DNA from: JADJOY01 sp016713535 [NCBI: Deltaproteobacteria bacterium]
GTDB lineage: Bacteria; JADJOY01
NCBI GenBank assembly: GCA_016713535.1
Contig: JADJOY010000004.1
Coordinates: forward strand, 1 to 64,000
Length of the DNA stretch: 64,000 nt
Reading direction: 5' to 3'
The position numbers and the translations under genes were made by a program. This document shows positions 45,823-53,984 of the stretch, one piece after another; the stretch's first letter is position 1, and each line of letters starts with the position of its first letter. The notes beneath the pieces were generated by a model, which saw only the letters and a list, made by a program, of their open reading frames with translations, made no database searches and was not told where the DNA came from.

Positions 45823-47595
45823 ATGACGTGGCAAGCGTGGGTGACCCTCGCAACCGTGGCGGGGATGCTGTTCGTGATGGTGCGGAATCTGGCGGGTCCG
45901 GACGTCACGTTGCTGGGCGGCGTCGTGCTGCTCCTGAGCATGGGGATCCTCACCAGCAAGGAGGCGTTCGCCGGGTTCGCCAATGAAGGCATGCTCACGG
46001 TGGGCGTGCTGTTCGTGGTGGCGGCGGCGATGCGGGAGACCGGTGCGCTCGACTTCTTCGTGCGGCGGATCCTCGGGCGGCCGCGCTCGGTGATCGGCGC
46101 GCAGCTCCGCCTGATGGTACCCGCCGCGGGGATCTCGGCGTTCATCAACAACACCCCGCTGGTCGCGGCGATGGTGCCGATCGTCAGCGACTGGTCGAAG
46201 CGAATCGGTGTGTCGGCGTCCCGGCTCATGATGCCGCTGAGCTGGGCGACGATCCTCGGCGGCACCTGCTCCCTGATCGGCACCAGCACCAACCTGGTGG
46301 TGGTCGGTCTGGTCCAGAAGAAGGACCCGTCGATCCACATCCCGCTCTTCGAGATCGCGTGGGTGGGCATCCCCGTGGCGATCGTCGGGATCGCCTACAC
46401 GGTGCTGCTCTCGAAGCGGCTCCTGCCCGATCGCACGGGATCTCTCGAAGCCCTGCGCGATCCTCGCGAGTACACGGTGGCGATGCGTGTCGAGGCGGGC
46501 TCGCCGGTCGTCGGCATGACCATCGAGGAGGCCGGGCTCCGCCACCTGCCCGGGCTCTTCCTGGTCGACGTGGAGAGAGACGGCGACCTGCTCCCCGCGG
46601 TGGGGCCGGAGGTCAGGCTCAAGGCGGACGATCAGCTCACCTTCGCCGGTGTGGTGGAGAGCGTCGTCGACCTGCGCAAGATCCGCGGCCTGGTGCCCGC
46701 CACCGAGCAGGTGGCGAAGCTCACCGATCCCCGTCCCGAGCGGCGGCTCGTGGAGGCGGTGGTCGCCTCGCAGTCGCCGCTGGTCGGCAAGACGCCCAAG
46801 GAGATCGAGTTCCGCACCGTCTACAACGCCGCCATCATCGCGGTTCACCGGCGCGGCGAGCGGGTGCGCGGCAAGATCGGCACCATCGAGCTCAAGGCCG
46901 GCGACACGCTGCTCCTCGACACCCATCCGAATTTCCTCCGCACCCGCAGGAACGACGCGGCGTTCGCGCTGGTCGCGGCCGTGGAGGGCAGCGCGGCGCC
47001 GCGTCACGAGCGCGCGTGGCTCGCCGGCGGCGTGGTGCTGGCGATGATCGTCGCCAACGCGGCGGGCTGGATCTCGCTCTTGCTGGCGGGGCTGCTGGCC
47101 GCGGGCGCGCTCCTGCTGACGCGCTGCCTCACCGCCGACGAGGCGCGCGAGGCGGTGGACCTGCGGGTGCTGGTGGCGATCGCGGCGTCGTTCGGGGTGG
47201 GTGCCGCGATCGAGCAGAGCGGGCTCGCGAAGGTGCTCGGCGCCGAGATCGTCCGGCTCGCGGAGCCGCTCGGTACGGTGGGCATCCTCGCCGCCGTCTA
47301 CCTGGCGACCACGGTGCTCACCGAGCTGGTCACCAACAACTCGGCCGCGGCACTCATGTTCCCCATCGCGATGGCGACCGCGGAGGCCGCCCACGCGCCG
47401 AGCCTCAAGCCCTTCTACTACGTGGTGATGATGGCCGCCTCGGCGAGCTTCTCGACGCCCATCGGCTACGCCACCAACCTCATGGTGCTGAGCCCGGGCG
47501 GCTACCGGTTCGGCGACTTCCTGCGCTTCGGCGTGCCGCTCCAGCTCCTGCTCGCGGGGGTCACGGTGGTGGTCGTCTACCTGCGCTGGATGTGA
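45823..47595 (+). CDS. SLC13/DASS family anion:cation symporter with two RCK-C domains
   Basis: 590 residues. About eleven helices of the CitMHS/DASS fold are split by a cytoplasmic insert (roughly 205-390) holding two TrkA-C/RCK-C domains (GSPVVGMTIEEAGLRHLPGLF and SPLVGKTPKEIEFRTVYNAAI). Transport motifs: FINNTPLVAAMVPIV and TSTNLVV in the first half, TNNSAAALMFPIAM and SFSTPIGYATNLMVLSPGGY in the second, the paired hairpin SNT-like sites for Na+ and anion. Family members of this architecture carry sulfate or related anions. Placed 102 bp after cysA, with CTGGAGGA before the ATG, it looks like a second, low-affinity sulfate uptake route. Confidence 0.9.
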   Translation: MTWQAWVTLATVAGMLFVMVRNLAGPDVTLLGGVVLLLSMGILTSKEAFAGFANEGMLTVGVLFVVAAAMRETGALDFFVRRILGRPRSVIGAQLRLMVPAAGISAFINNTPLVAAMVPIVSDWSKRIGVSASRLMMPLSWATILGGTCSLIGTSTNLVVVGLVQKKDPSIHIPLFEIAWVGIPVAIVGIAYTVLLSKRLLPDRTGSLEALRDPREYTVAMRVEAGSPVVGMTIEEAGLRHLPGLFLVDVERDGDLLPAVGPEVRLKADDQLTFAGVVESVVDLRKIRGLVPATEQVAKLTDPRPERRLVEAVVASQSPLVGKTPKEIEFRTVYNAAIIAVHRRGERVRGKIGTIELKAGDTLLLDTHPNFLRTRRNDAAFALVAAVEGSAAPRHERAWLAGGVVLAMIVANAAGWISLLLAGLLAAGALLLTRCLTADEAREAVDLRVLVAIAASFGVGAAIEQSGLAKVLGAEIVRLAEPLGTVGILAAVYLATTVLTELVTNNSAAALMFPIAMATAEAAHAPSLKPFYYVVMMAASASFSTPIGYATNLMVLSPGGYRFGDFLRFGVPLQLLLAGVTVVVVYLRWM

Positions 47596-48052
47596 GGGAA
47601 GGGCGGCGGAGCCGGTCGGCGCGGCTGCGCTCTTCGAGCGTGCGCGGTGGTGCGGGCGGCGCGCGCTTTCGCGCGCTCGCCCAGCGCCGCTTCGCATAGG
47701 GGTTCTGCGTCGGTGACCCGTATCGGTTCGGGCCGATGGTCCCCGGCTGGTTGAAGAGCCGCCACGCACCGAAGACGACCGACCACCCGGTCTCGTCGAG
47801 GTCGTGCGCTCGCTTGATCGAGAGCGCGAGCCACGACCACCACGCGACTGCGCCGATGCAACCGGCCAGGACCCACTTTGCGGTGGGAGCGACCACGGTG
47901 CCGAGCCCTTCGCCAACGATCGCGCTACAGCCGAAACCGAGGAGGACGATCCAGTAGCTGGTCCAGTAGGTGTCGCGATCGATCCGGCCGCGCGGCGAGA
48001 GAAAGAGTCCGGCCCACGCATACCAGCCCTGCGCTCGTTTGCGGGTGGTCAT
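47561..48052 (-). CDS. DUF805 family membrane protein
   Basis: 163 residues, three or four helices. Family motifs: LFLSPRGRIDRDTYWTSYW at the first helix, ALSIKRAHDLDETGWSVV (the R-x-H-D-x-x-x-S/T-G-W motif) and GTIGPNRYGSPTQNPYA after the last helix. A basic tail of about 40 residues extends beyond the usual end and overlaps the symporter gene by 35 bp tail-to-tail. ATG at 48052. Function of DUF805 unknown. Confidence 0.8.
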   Translation of the reverse strand: MTTRKRAQGWYAWAGLFLSPRGRIDRDTYWTSYWIVLLGFGCSAIVGEGLGTVVAPTAKWVLAGCIGAVAWWSWLALSIKRAHDLDETGWSVVFGAWRLFNQPGTIGPNRYGSPTQNPYAKRRWASARKRAPPAPPRTLEERSRADRLRRPSLTSSAGRRPPP

Positions 48053-48154
48053 CCTGCTGCGTCCGAGTGAGCGCGCGCGCCGAGCGGGAAACCGGGAGGG
48101 CTCACGACCTCCCCTACGAGCCGCATCGCGGCCTTCCGGCTCGGCCCGGACGGA

Positions 48155-48189
48155 GAAAGGGCGCGGGGTGTTGCGCCCCGCGCCCTTTC
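48155..48189 (-). terminator. Terminator of the B12-radical SAM gene
   Basis: Perfect 14-bp stem GAAAGGGCGCGGGG with a 7-base loop, located 28 bp after the stop codon. On the minus strand the stem ends CCCTTTC, with a short T-stretch inside the arm. Confidence 0.7.
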
Positions 48190-48216
48190 GGTTGGCCAGC
48201 CCTCGAAGAGCCCGGT

Positions 48217-49581
48217 TCAGGCGGCGGCTTCGGAGAAGATCCGCTTCCGCAGCATGCGCGCTTTGCGCTTGAGCGTGGTCATCGTGTTGCGCTGGATGAC
48301 GAGGCGGCGCGCCTTGCGGTAGAGCCTCATTCGCTCCTCGGCCGGAAAATCGGGAGTGTCGAAGACCGGCGTGTTCGAGAAGTGGTGGAACTTCGTGTAA
48401 TCGGCGTGGATGATGTTGCCGTTCTGCTTGGCGAACTCCCACAGCTCGGTCTTGGGGTAGGGACGCGCCAGGTAGAACTCGACGGTCGCGAGCGGCATGC
48501 GCCGCGCGAAGTCGATCGATCGCTCGATGGTCTCGGGGGTGTCGCCCGGGTTGCCGATCATGAACTGACCGGTGATCTCGATGCCGGCACCCGCCAGGTT
48601 GGCGATGCCCTGCTCGAGGTCGGCGAGCGACTCGCCCTTCTTGATCTTGAGGAGCATGTCGTCGTCGGCGCTCTCGATCCCGATCGCCACGGTGAGGCAG
48701 CCGGCCTTGCGCATCTTCTCGCACAGGTCGCGCGGCGCGCGGTCGGCGCGCAGCCCCCAGATGCCCCACACGATGTCGAGCTTCTTCTCGGTGACGAGAT
48801 CGCAGAACTCGTGGACGCGCTGGAGCTTCAGGTTGAAGGTGTCGTCGACGATGACGAACCAGCGGTGCGGGATGTTCCACTTGCCGAGCGCCCACTCGAT
48901 TTCGTCGACGAGCTCGTCGGCCTTGCGGTAGCGCCACGGCCGCCCGCTGACTGCCGGCACGGAGCAGAACACACACTGATATGGACAACCGCGGCTCGTG
49001 AGCAGCGGATAGGCCTCGTAGGCATCCATCTGGAAGAGGTGGAACGCCGGGCGCCCGAGCGCGCCGAGGTCGCGGATCCACGGCGCCTTCTCGACCAGCT
49101 TCACCTCGCTGCCGTCGCGGTAGATGAGCCCGGGCACCTCCGCGAGCCGCTCGGGAGTGTCCGCGCCATCGAGGATGAGCCGGGTGAGGTGCGGCATCAC
49201 CTCCTCGCCCTCGCCGATGACCGCGTAGTCGATCGAGGGGACGTCGAGGGTACCGGCCTCGCTCACCGACACGTGCGGTCCGCCGACGATGATCTTGGCG
49301 TCGGGGCGGCGGTGCCTGATGTCGGCGATCGAGATCATCACCCGATCCCAGGTGAAGCTCGTCGCGGTGATCCCGACCACCGCCGGAATGCGCTCGAGGA
49401 ACGCGGCCCAGCCGGCGTCGCCGGCCACCTCGCGGTCGATCACCTCGACGTACATGCCCTCCTTCTCGAGGGCAGTGGCGATGTATCCGATCCCCAGATT
49501 GGGGAAGAACGGCTTGCGTAGGCTTCGCGGGCCGGCGTCGATCAGCGCCACGTCCCGTATTTGCGCTCCCGGCTTCAACAT
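48217..49581 (-). CDS. B12-binding domain radical SAM protein
   Basis: 454 residues. N-terminal cobalamin-binding Rossmann domain (about 8-145; PPFFPNLG-like entry, GITATSFTWD, IIVGGPHVS, YAVIGEGE) and a radical SAM core with CxxxCxxC at C199, C203 and C206 (SRGCPYQCVFCS), then IVDDTFN, IGIESADD and GQFMIGNPGDTPET. This is the BchE-like class, which includes methylases and cyclases acting on lipids, tetrapyrroles or antibiotics. The C-terminal domain is not assignable. ATG at 49581. No pathway genes adjoin it, so the substrate is open. Confidence 0.9.
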   Translation of the reverse strand: MLKPGAQIRDVALIDAGPRSLRKPFFPNLGIGYIATALEKEGMYVEVIDREVAGDAGWAAFLERIPAVVGITATSFTWDRVMISIADIRHRRPDAKIIVGGPHVSVSEAGTLDVPSIDYAVIGEGEEVMPHLTRLILDGADTPERLAEVPGLIYRDGSEVKLVEKAPWIRDLGALGRPAFHLFQMDAYEAYPLLTSRGCPYQCVFCSVPAVSGRPWRYRKADELVDEIEWALGKWNIPHRWFVIVDDTFNLKLQRVHEFCDLVTEKKLDIVWGIWGLRADRAPRDLCEKMRKAGCLTVAIGIESADDDMLLKIKKGESLADLEQGIANLAGAGIEITGQFMIGNPGDTPETIERSIDFARRMPLATVEFYLARPYPKTELWEFAKQNGNIIHADYTKFHHFSNTPVFDTPDFPAEERMRLYRKARRLVIQRNTMTTLKRKARMLRKRIFSEAAA

Positions 49582-49778
49582 GTGCCTGGATCCTCGGCGG
49601 AAACGACCTCACGGTCCGTGCAGTCACGTGAGTCGGGTTGGAAAAAAAGAATACCACGGGGCTTTCGACCGCCGCTCGCGCCGCGCCGCCTGTTCTTCCC
49701 ACCGCCGAGTCTTGACGCCCGCGCACCTGGGTGCGAATCTTCCCCGCTCGTCGCCCGGACCAACGATACCGGGTGCCC

Positions 49779-49854
<76 letters not shown>

Positions 49855-49865
49855 GTGAACGAACG

Positions 49866-49891
49866 AGGCCGGCGAAGAGCCCGGCCTTTTT
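49866..49891 (+). terminator. Rho-independent terminator after tRNA-Gly
   Basis: AGGCCGG/CCGGCCT stem with an 8-base loop followed by TTTTTC, 11 bp past the tRNA. It separates transcription of tRNA-Gly from tRNA-Cys, or partly so. Confidence 0.85.
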
Positions 49892-49941
49892 CGTGTGAAG
49901 GGGAAGGAGAAGTCGGGTCGAGAGGTGGCGAGAAGGTCCCG

Positions 49942-50017
49942 GGTACGGTACCCAAGTGGTTAAGGGAGCGGTCTGCAAAACCGTTATTCACCGGTTCGAA
50001 TCCGGTCCGTACCTCCA
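49942..50017 (+). tRNA. tRNA-Cys(GCA), CCA encoded
   Basis: Acceptor GGTACGG/CCGTACC, D-arm CCCAAGTGGTTAAGG, anticodon stem CGGT/ACCG with loop CTGCAAA (anticodon GCA), T-arm ACCGG TTCGAAT CCGGT, discriminator T and CCA. Confidence 0.95.
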
Positions 50018-50047
50018 GCCAGTCCAGTCGTCGTCGAGAGCAGTGAG

Positions 50048-50077
50048 AGCCGCGCGCGAGAGCCTTCGCGCGCGGCT
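50048..50077 (+). terminator. Hairpin after tRNA-Cys
   Basis: Perfect 12-bp stem AGCCGCGCGCGA/TCGCGCGCGGCT with a 6-base loop, 31 bp past the tRNA. No T-run beyond TT; probable terminator by position. Confidence 0.6.
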
Positions 50078-50196
50078 TCGCGCTCCCGGTGCCCGTGGTC
50101 GCGGTGGGGCACTCGCCGTACCGTGACCGTCGCGATTCGCGGGTCGTCTTGCGGTACGCTGGGCGAACACCGCGCTCGCCCGGGGCCTCCGTACCG

Positions 50197-51438
50197 ATGA
50201 CTTCGATTCCCGCGCACGTCGACTGGATCCGCGGCCGGCACGACGAGATGTGCCGGCTGGTCACCGTCTGGTCTGGCTTGAACAGCGGCACGCTCAACGT
50301 GGGCGGGCTGCGCGACCTGGCCAATCAGGTGGCCGAACGTTTCGCGGCCCTCGTCGGTGAGGTCGCGCTCGACGAGGTCCCCCCCAACGAGGTCGTGGAC
50401 GATCGCGGCAACCGCGCGTCCGAGCCGCTCGGCCGGATCGTGCGCGTCCGGAAGCGCCCCGACGCGCCCATCCAGGTGTTGCTGGTCGCCCACCTCGACA
50501 CGGTGTTCGCCGCCGCCGACCCGTTCCAGCGCGTCACGGTGGTGGACGAGCACACGCTGCGCGGACCGGGAGTGGCCGACTGCAAGGGCGGGATCGCGGT
50601 GATGCTCACCGCCCTCGAGTCGTTCGAGCGCTGCGACCGCGCCGGCGAGGTCGGCTGGGAGGTGGTGCTCAACCCGGACGAGGAGATCGGCTCACCGGGC
50701 TCGCGGGGGATGCTGCTGGAGCGCGCCAAGCGCTTCGACGCGGGGCTGGTGTTCGAGCCGGCGCTGCCGTCGGGAGCGCTGGTGAAGGCCCGCAAGGGCT
50801 CGGGGAACTTCTCGCTGGTGGTGCGTGGGCGTACCGCCCACGCGGGACGCGACTTCGACGCGGGACGCAACGCGATCCACGCGCTCGCCTCCGCGGTCGA
50901 GATCCTCGGGCGGCTCTCGGGGAGTCGGCCCGGGCTCACGGTGAACGTCGGACGGGTCGTCGGCGGCACGGCGGTGAACGTGGTGCCCGACGTGGCGGTC
51001 GCGCGCTTCAACGTGCGGGTCGTGGAGCCCGCCGATCAGGCGTTCGTGGAGGCGCGACTGCGCGATCTGGTGGCGAGCCTGGAGAGCAAGGAAGGGATCC
51101 GGCCCGAGCTGTTCGGTGGGTTCGGGGCGCCACCCAAGCCGTTCGCCGGGCCGAGCGCCGAGCTGCTCGGGCACGTGCTCGACTGCGGCCACGACCTCGG
51201 GCTCGACCTCGCCATCGAGACCAGCGGCGGCGTGTGCGACGGCAACCGCCTCGCGGCGGCCGGGCTCGCGACCGTGGACTCGCTCGGTCCGTGCGGGATC
51301 GGCATCCACACCGATCGTGAGGTGGTGCACCTCGACACGCTCACCGAGCGCGCCCGGGTCGCGGCGCTCTTGCTCACACGGCTCGCGACTCGCGAGATCG
51401 CCTGGCCCACCCGCGATCGGCCGGCCGCGCGGAGCTGA
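50197..51438 (+). CDS. M20 family metallopeptidase heading the arginine succinyltransferase operon
   Basis: 413 residues, di-zinc M20/M28 fold with a dimerisation domain insert. Ligand motifs: LLVAHLDTVF (His, Asp), GPGVADCKGGIAVML (bridging Asp), NPDEEIGSPGS (Glu-Glu) and a late GIGIHTDRE histidine; VRGRTAHAGRD marks the lid domain, as in carboxypeptidase G2. Start set at the ATG at 50197. Six bases separate it from astA, so it is the first gene of the ast operon. Carboxypeptidase-G2-like enzymes release glutamate from N-acyl glutamates, so it could be the succinylglutamate desuccinylase that the operon otherwise lacks (inference). Confidence 0.85.
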   Translation: MTSIPAHVDWIRGRHDEMCRLVTVWSGLNSGTLNVGGLRDLANQVAERFAALVGEVALDEVPPNEVVDDRGNRASEPLGRIVRVRKRPDAPIQVLLVAHLDTVFAAADPFQRVTVVDEHTLRGPGVADCKGGIAVMLTALESFERCDRAGEVGWEVVLNPDEEIGSPGSRGMLLERAKRFDAGLVFEPALPSGALVKARKGSGNFSLVVRGRTAHAGRDFDAGRNAIHALASAVEILGRLSGSRPGLTVNVGRVVGGTAVNVVPDVAVARFNVRVVEPADQAFVEARLRDLVASLESKEGIRPELFGGFGAPPKPFAGPSAELLGHVLDCGHDLGLDLAIETSGGVCDGNRLAAAGLATVDSLGPCGIGIHTDREVVHLDTLTERARVAALLLTRLATREIAWPTRDRPAARS

Positions 51439-51444
51439 AGCGCC

Positions 51445-52494
51445 ATGGATCGGGTCCGTCCAGCGCGAGTGACGGACCTCGAGGGGCTGCTGCACCTCGC
51501 GACCCTCGCCGGCTTCGGCCTCACCACGCTGCCGCGCGATCCCGAGTTCCTGCGCAAGCGCCTCCTCGACTCCGACCGCAGCTTCGCCCACGACATCGAC
51601 GAGCCACGCGGCGAGCCTTATCTGTTCGTGCTGGAGAGCGGCGCCGACGGCGCGGTGCTCGGCACCAGCGCGATCTGGTCGAAGGTCGGCGGCTTCGAGC
51701 CGTTCTATGCGTATCGCCTCGAGACCGCGCGCCACGAGTCGAAGATGCTCGGGGTGCTGAAGGAGATCCCGGTCCTTCATCTCGCGCGCGAGCACAGCGG
51801 GCCGTGCGACGTCGGCGGGCTCTTCCTGGCGCCCGCGGCGCGCGCCGGAGGGCGCGGGCGGCTGCTCTCGCTGGCGCGCTTCCTGTTCATGGCCGAGCAC
51901 CCGCGCCCGTTCGATCCCGAGGTGATCTCCGAGATCCGCGGCGTGAGCGACGAGCATGGCGTGTCGCCCTTCTGGGAAGGGCTGGGCCGGCACTTCTTCG
52001 ACATCGACTTCCCCAAGGCCGACTACCTGAGCCTGCTCAACAAGCGCTTCATCGCCGATCTCATGCCCGTGCATCCGATCTACATCCCGCTGCTGCCGCC
52101 GGCGGCGCAGGAGGTGATCGGAGAGCCCCACCCGATGAGCCGGGGCGCGCTCAAGATGCTCGAGGCGGAGGGCTTCCGCCGCAGCCGGATGGTGGACGTG
52201 TTCGACGCGGGGCCGGTGATCCACGCGCGCCTCGAGGACATCCGCACGGTCCGCGAGAGCGTGCGCGCGAAGGTCGAGACGCTCGCCGACGAGCCGCCGA
52301 GCGGTGACGAGCGGCTCGTGTGCCGCGCGGCGGCGAAGGGTGAGTTCCGGGCGGTGGCGACCACGGTCGCGTTGACCCGTGACGTGGGCGTGGTGCTGTC
52401 GCGCGCGGCGGCGGAGCGGCTCGAGGTGAAGGTGGGCGATCACGTGCGATTCGCGCCCAGCCGAGGGGCGGCTGGCGGGGAGAGCGGGTCATGA
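51445..52494 (+). CDS. astA: Arginine N-succinyltransferase
   Basis: 349 residues, GNAT-like acyltransferase family. It moves succinyl from succinyl-CoA to the alpha-amino group of arginine, the first step of the AST pathway. Seen: RPARVTDLEGLLHLATLAGFGLTTLP at the N-terminus, TLFL-equivalent VGGLFLAPAAR, RGVSDEHGVSPFWEGLGRHFFDIDFPKADYL, LMPVHPIYIPLLP and FDAGPVIHARLEDIRTVR, all AstA signatures in order and at the usual length. Stop overlaps the astD ATG (ATGA). Confidence 0.95.
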   Translation: MDRVRPARVTDLEGLLHLATLAGFGLTTLPRDPEFLRKRLLDSDRSFAHDIDEPRGEPYLFVLESGADGAVLGTSAIWSKVGGFEPFYAYRLETARHESKMLGVLKEIPVLHLAREHSGPCDVGGLFLAPAARAGGRGRLLSLARFLFMAEHPRPFDPEVISEIRGVSDEHGVSPFWEGLGRHFFDIDFPKADYLSLLNKRFIADLMPVHPIYIPLLPPAAQEVIGEPHPMSRGALKMLEAEGFRRSRMVDVFDAGPVIHARLEDIRTVRESVRAKVETLADEPPSGDERLVCRAAAKGEFRAVATTVALTRDVGVVLSRAAAERLEVKVGDHVRFAPSRGAAGGESGS

Positions 52495-53984
52495 GCGGAA
52501 GCGTGCGAGCGCGAGGGCACTTCCTGGATGGCCGTTGGATCGAGGGCGGGGGCGCGCCGCTCGTCTCCGAGGACCCCTTCACCGGCCACCTCGTGTGGCA
52601 GGGACGAGCCGCGCTCTCGGCCGAGGTCGACCGCGCGGTGCGCGCGGCGCGGGCCGCGTTCCCGGGCTGGGCCGAGCGTGCGCCCGAGGCGCGGATCGCG
52701 GCGCTGGAGGGCTTCCGCGCGTCCCTCGAGAAGCACCGCGGCGAGCTCGCGCACACGATCGCGCGCGAGACCGGCAAGCCGCTCTGGGAGTCGACGGCCG
52801 AGGTCGGCACCATGATCGGCAAGATCGCGCTCAGCGTGGAGGCGTATCGCAGACGGGCCACCGGTAGCTGCACCGAGAAGAACGGCGAGCGCGCCGCCAC
52901 CCGCTACCGGCCGCACGGCGTGCTCGGCGTGCTCGGCCCGTTCAACATGCCCGGGCACCTGCCGAACGGGCACATCGTGCCGGCGCTGCTCGCGGGTGAC
53001 ACGGTGGTCTTCAAGCCGAGCGAGCTCACGCCGTGGGTCGGCGAGCGCACCGCGGCGCTGTGGGAAGAAGCGGAACTGCCGAAGGGCGTGCTCAACCTGG
53101 TGCAAGGGGGGCGCGAGACCGGTGCCGCGCTCGCCTCGCATCCGGATCTCGACGGGTTGCTGTTCACCGGCAGCTTCGAGGCGGGCCGCGCGCTGAGCCG
53201 GATCTTCGCCGAGACACCGGGCAAGCTGCTGGCGCTCGAGATGGGCGGGAACAATCCGCTGGTGGTGTGGGACGTGCGCGAGCCGGCGCTCGACGGCGCG
53301 GCGCTCCTGGTGGTGCAGTCGGCGTTCGTGACCGCGGGGCAGCGCTGCACCTGCGCGCGGCGGCTGATCGTGCCGCGCGGCGAGGAGGGTGATCACTTCC
53401 TCGCGCGGCTCATGTCGTGGACCGCGCGGATCCGCGTGGGTGCCTTCACCGACCGGCCCGAGCCGTTCGCGGGGCCGGTGATCTCGGTGGGCGCCGGCGA
53501 GCGCGTGCTCGCGGCGCAGGCCGAGCTCGCGACGCGCGGCGCGCACGTGGTCGTCGAGTCGAAGCCGGTGGGGGAGCGGATCAACCTGCTCACGCCCGGG
53601 ATCGTGGACGTCACCGACGTCAAGGACCGCGACGACCGCGAGATCTTCGGGCCTCTCCTGCAGGTCTTCCGGGCGCGCACCTGGGACGACGCGATCGAGG
53701 AGGCGAACCACACCCGCTACGGGCTCGCCGCGGGCCTCGTGACCGACGACCCGGAGCTATGGAGCGAGTTCGAGACCCGCATTCGCGCGGGGGTCGTGAA
53801 CTGGAACCGCCCGACCACGGGCGCCAGTGGGGCCTTGCCGTTCGGCGGGATCGGTCAGAGTGGGAACCACCGGCCGAGCGGGTTCTTCGCCGCCGACTAC
53901 TGCTCGTATCCGGTGGCTACGTTGATGCGACCCGAGGTGGCGGTCCCGGAGACGCCGCTGGTCGGGATCGAGATGCCGCCGTGA
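52491..53984 (+). CDS. astD: N-succinylglutamate 5-semialdehyde dehydrogenase
   Basis: 497 residues, NAD(P)-dependent aldehyde dehydrogenase. Seen: GPFNMPGHLPNGHIVPALLAGDTVVFKPSE, GLLFTGSFEAG, LEMGGNNPLVVWD (catalytic base region) and VTAGQRCTCARRLIVP with the catalytic cysteine; the GQRCTCARRL form and FNMPGHLPNGHI are characteristic of AstD. It oxidises succinylglutamate semialdehyde to succinylglutamate. Coupled by 4-bp overlaps to astA and astB. Confidence 0.95.
   Translation: MSGSVRARGHFLDGRWIEGGGAPLVSEDPFTGHLVWQGRAALSAEVDRAVRAARAAFPGWAERAPEARIAALEGFRASLEKHRGELAHTIARETGKPLWESTAEVGTMIGKIALSVEAYRRRATGSCTEKNGERAATRYRPHGVLGVLGPFNMPGHLPNGHIVPALLAGDTVVFKPSELTPWVGERTAALWEEAELPKGVLNLVQGGRETGAALASHPDLDGLLFTGSFEAGRALSRIFAETPGKLLALEMGGNNPLVVWDVREPALDGAALLVVQSAFVTAGQRCTCARRLIVPRGEEGDHFLARLMSWTARIRVGAFTDRPEPFAGPVISVGAGERVLAAQAELATRGAHVVVESKPVGERINLLTPGIVDVTDVKDRDDREIFGPLLQVFRARTWDDAIEEANHTRYGLAAGLVTDDPELWSEFETRIRAGVVNWNRPTTGASGALPFGGIGQSGNHRPSGFFAADYCSYPVATLMRPEVAVPETPLVGIEMPP

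Noticed and set aside
45001-48021. 1006-codon open frame on the minus strand
   Set aside because: It is antisense to cysA and the anion symporter; low-complexity Arg/Asp/His content and no motif.
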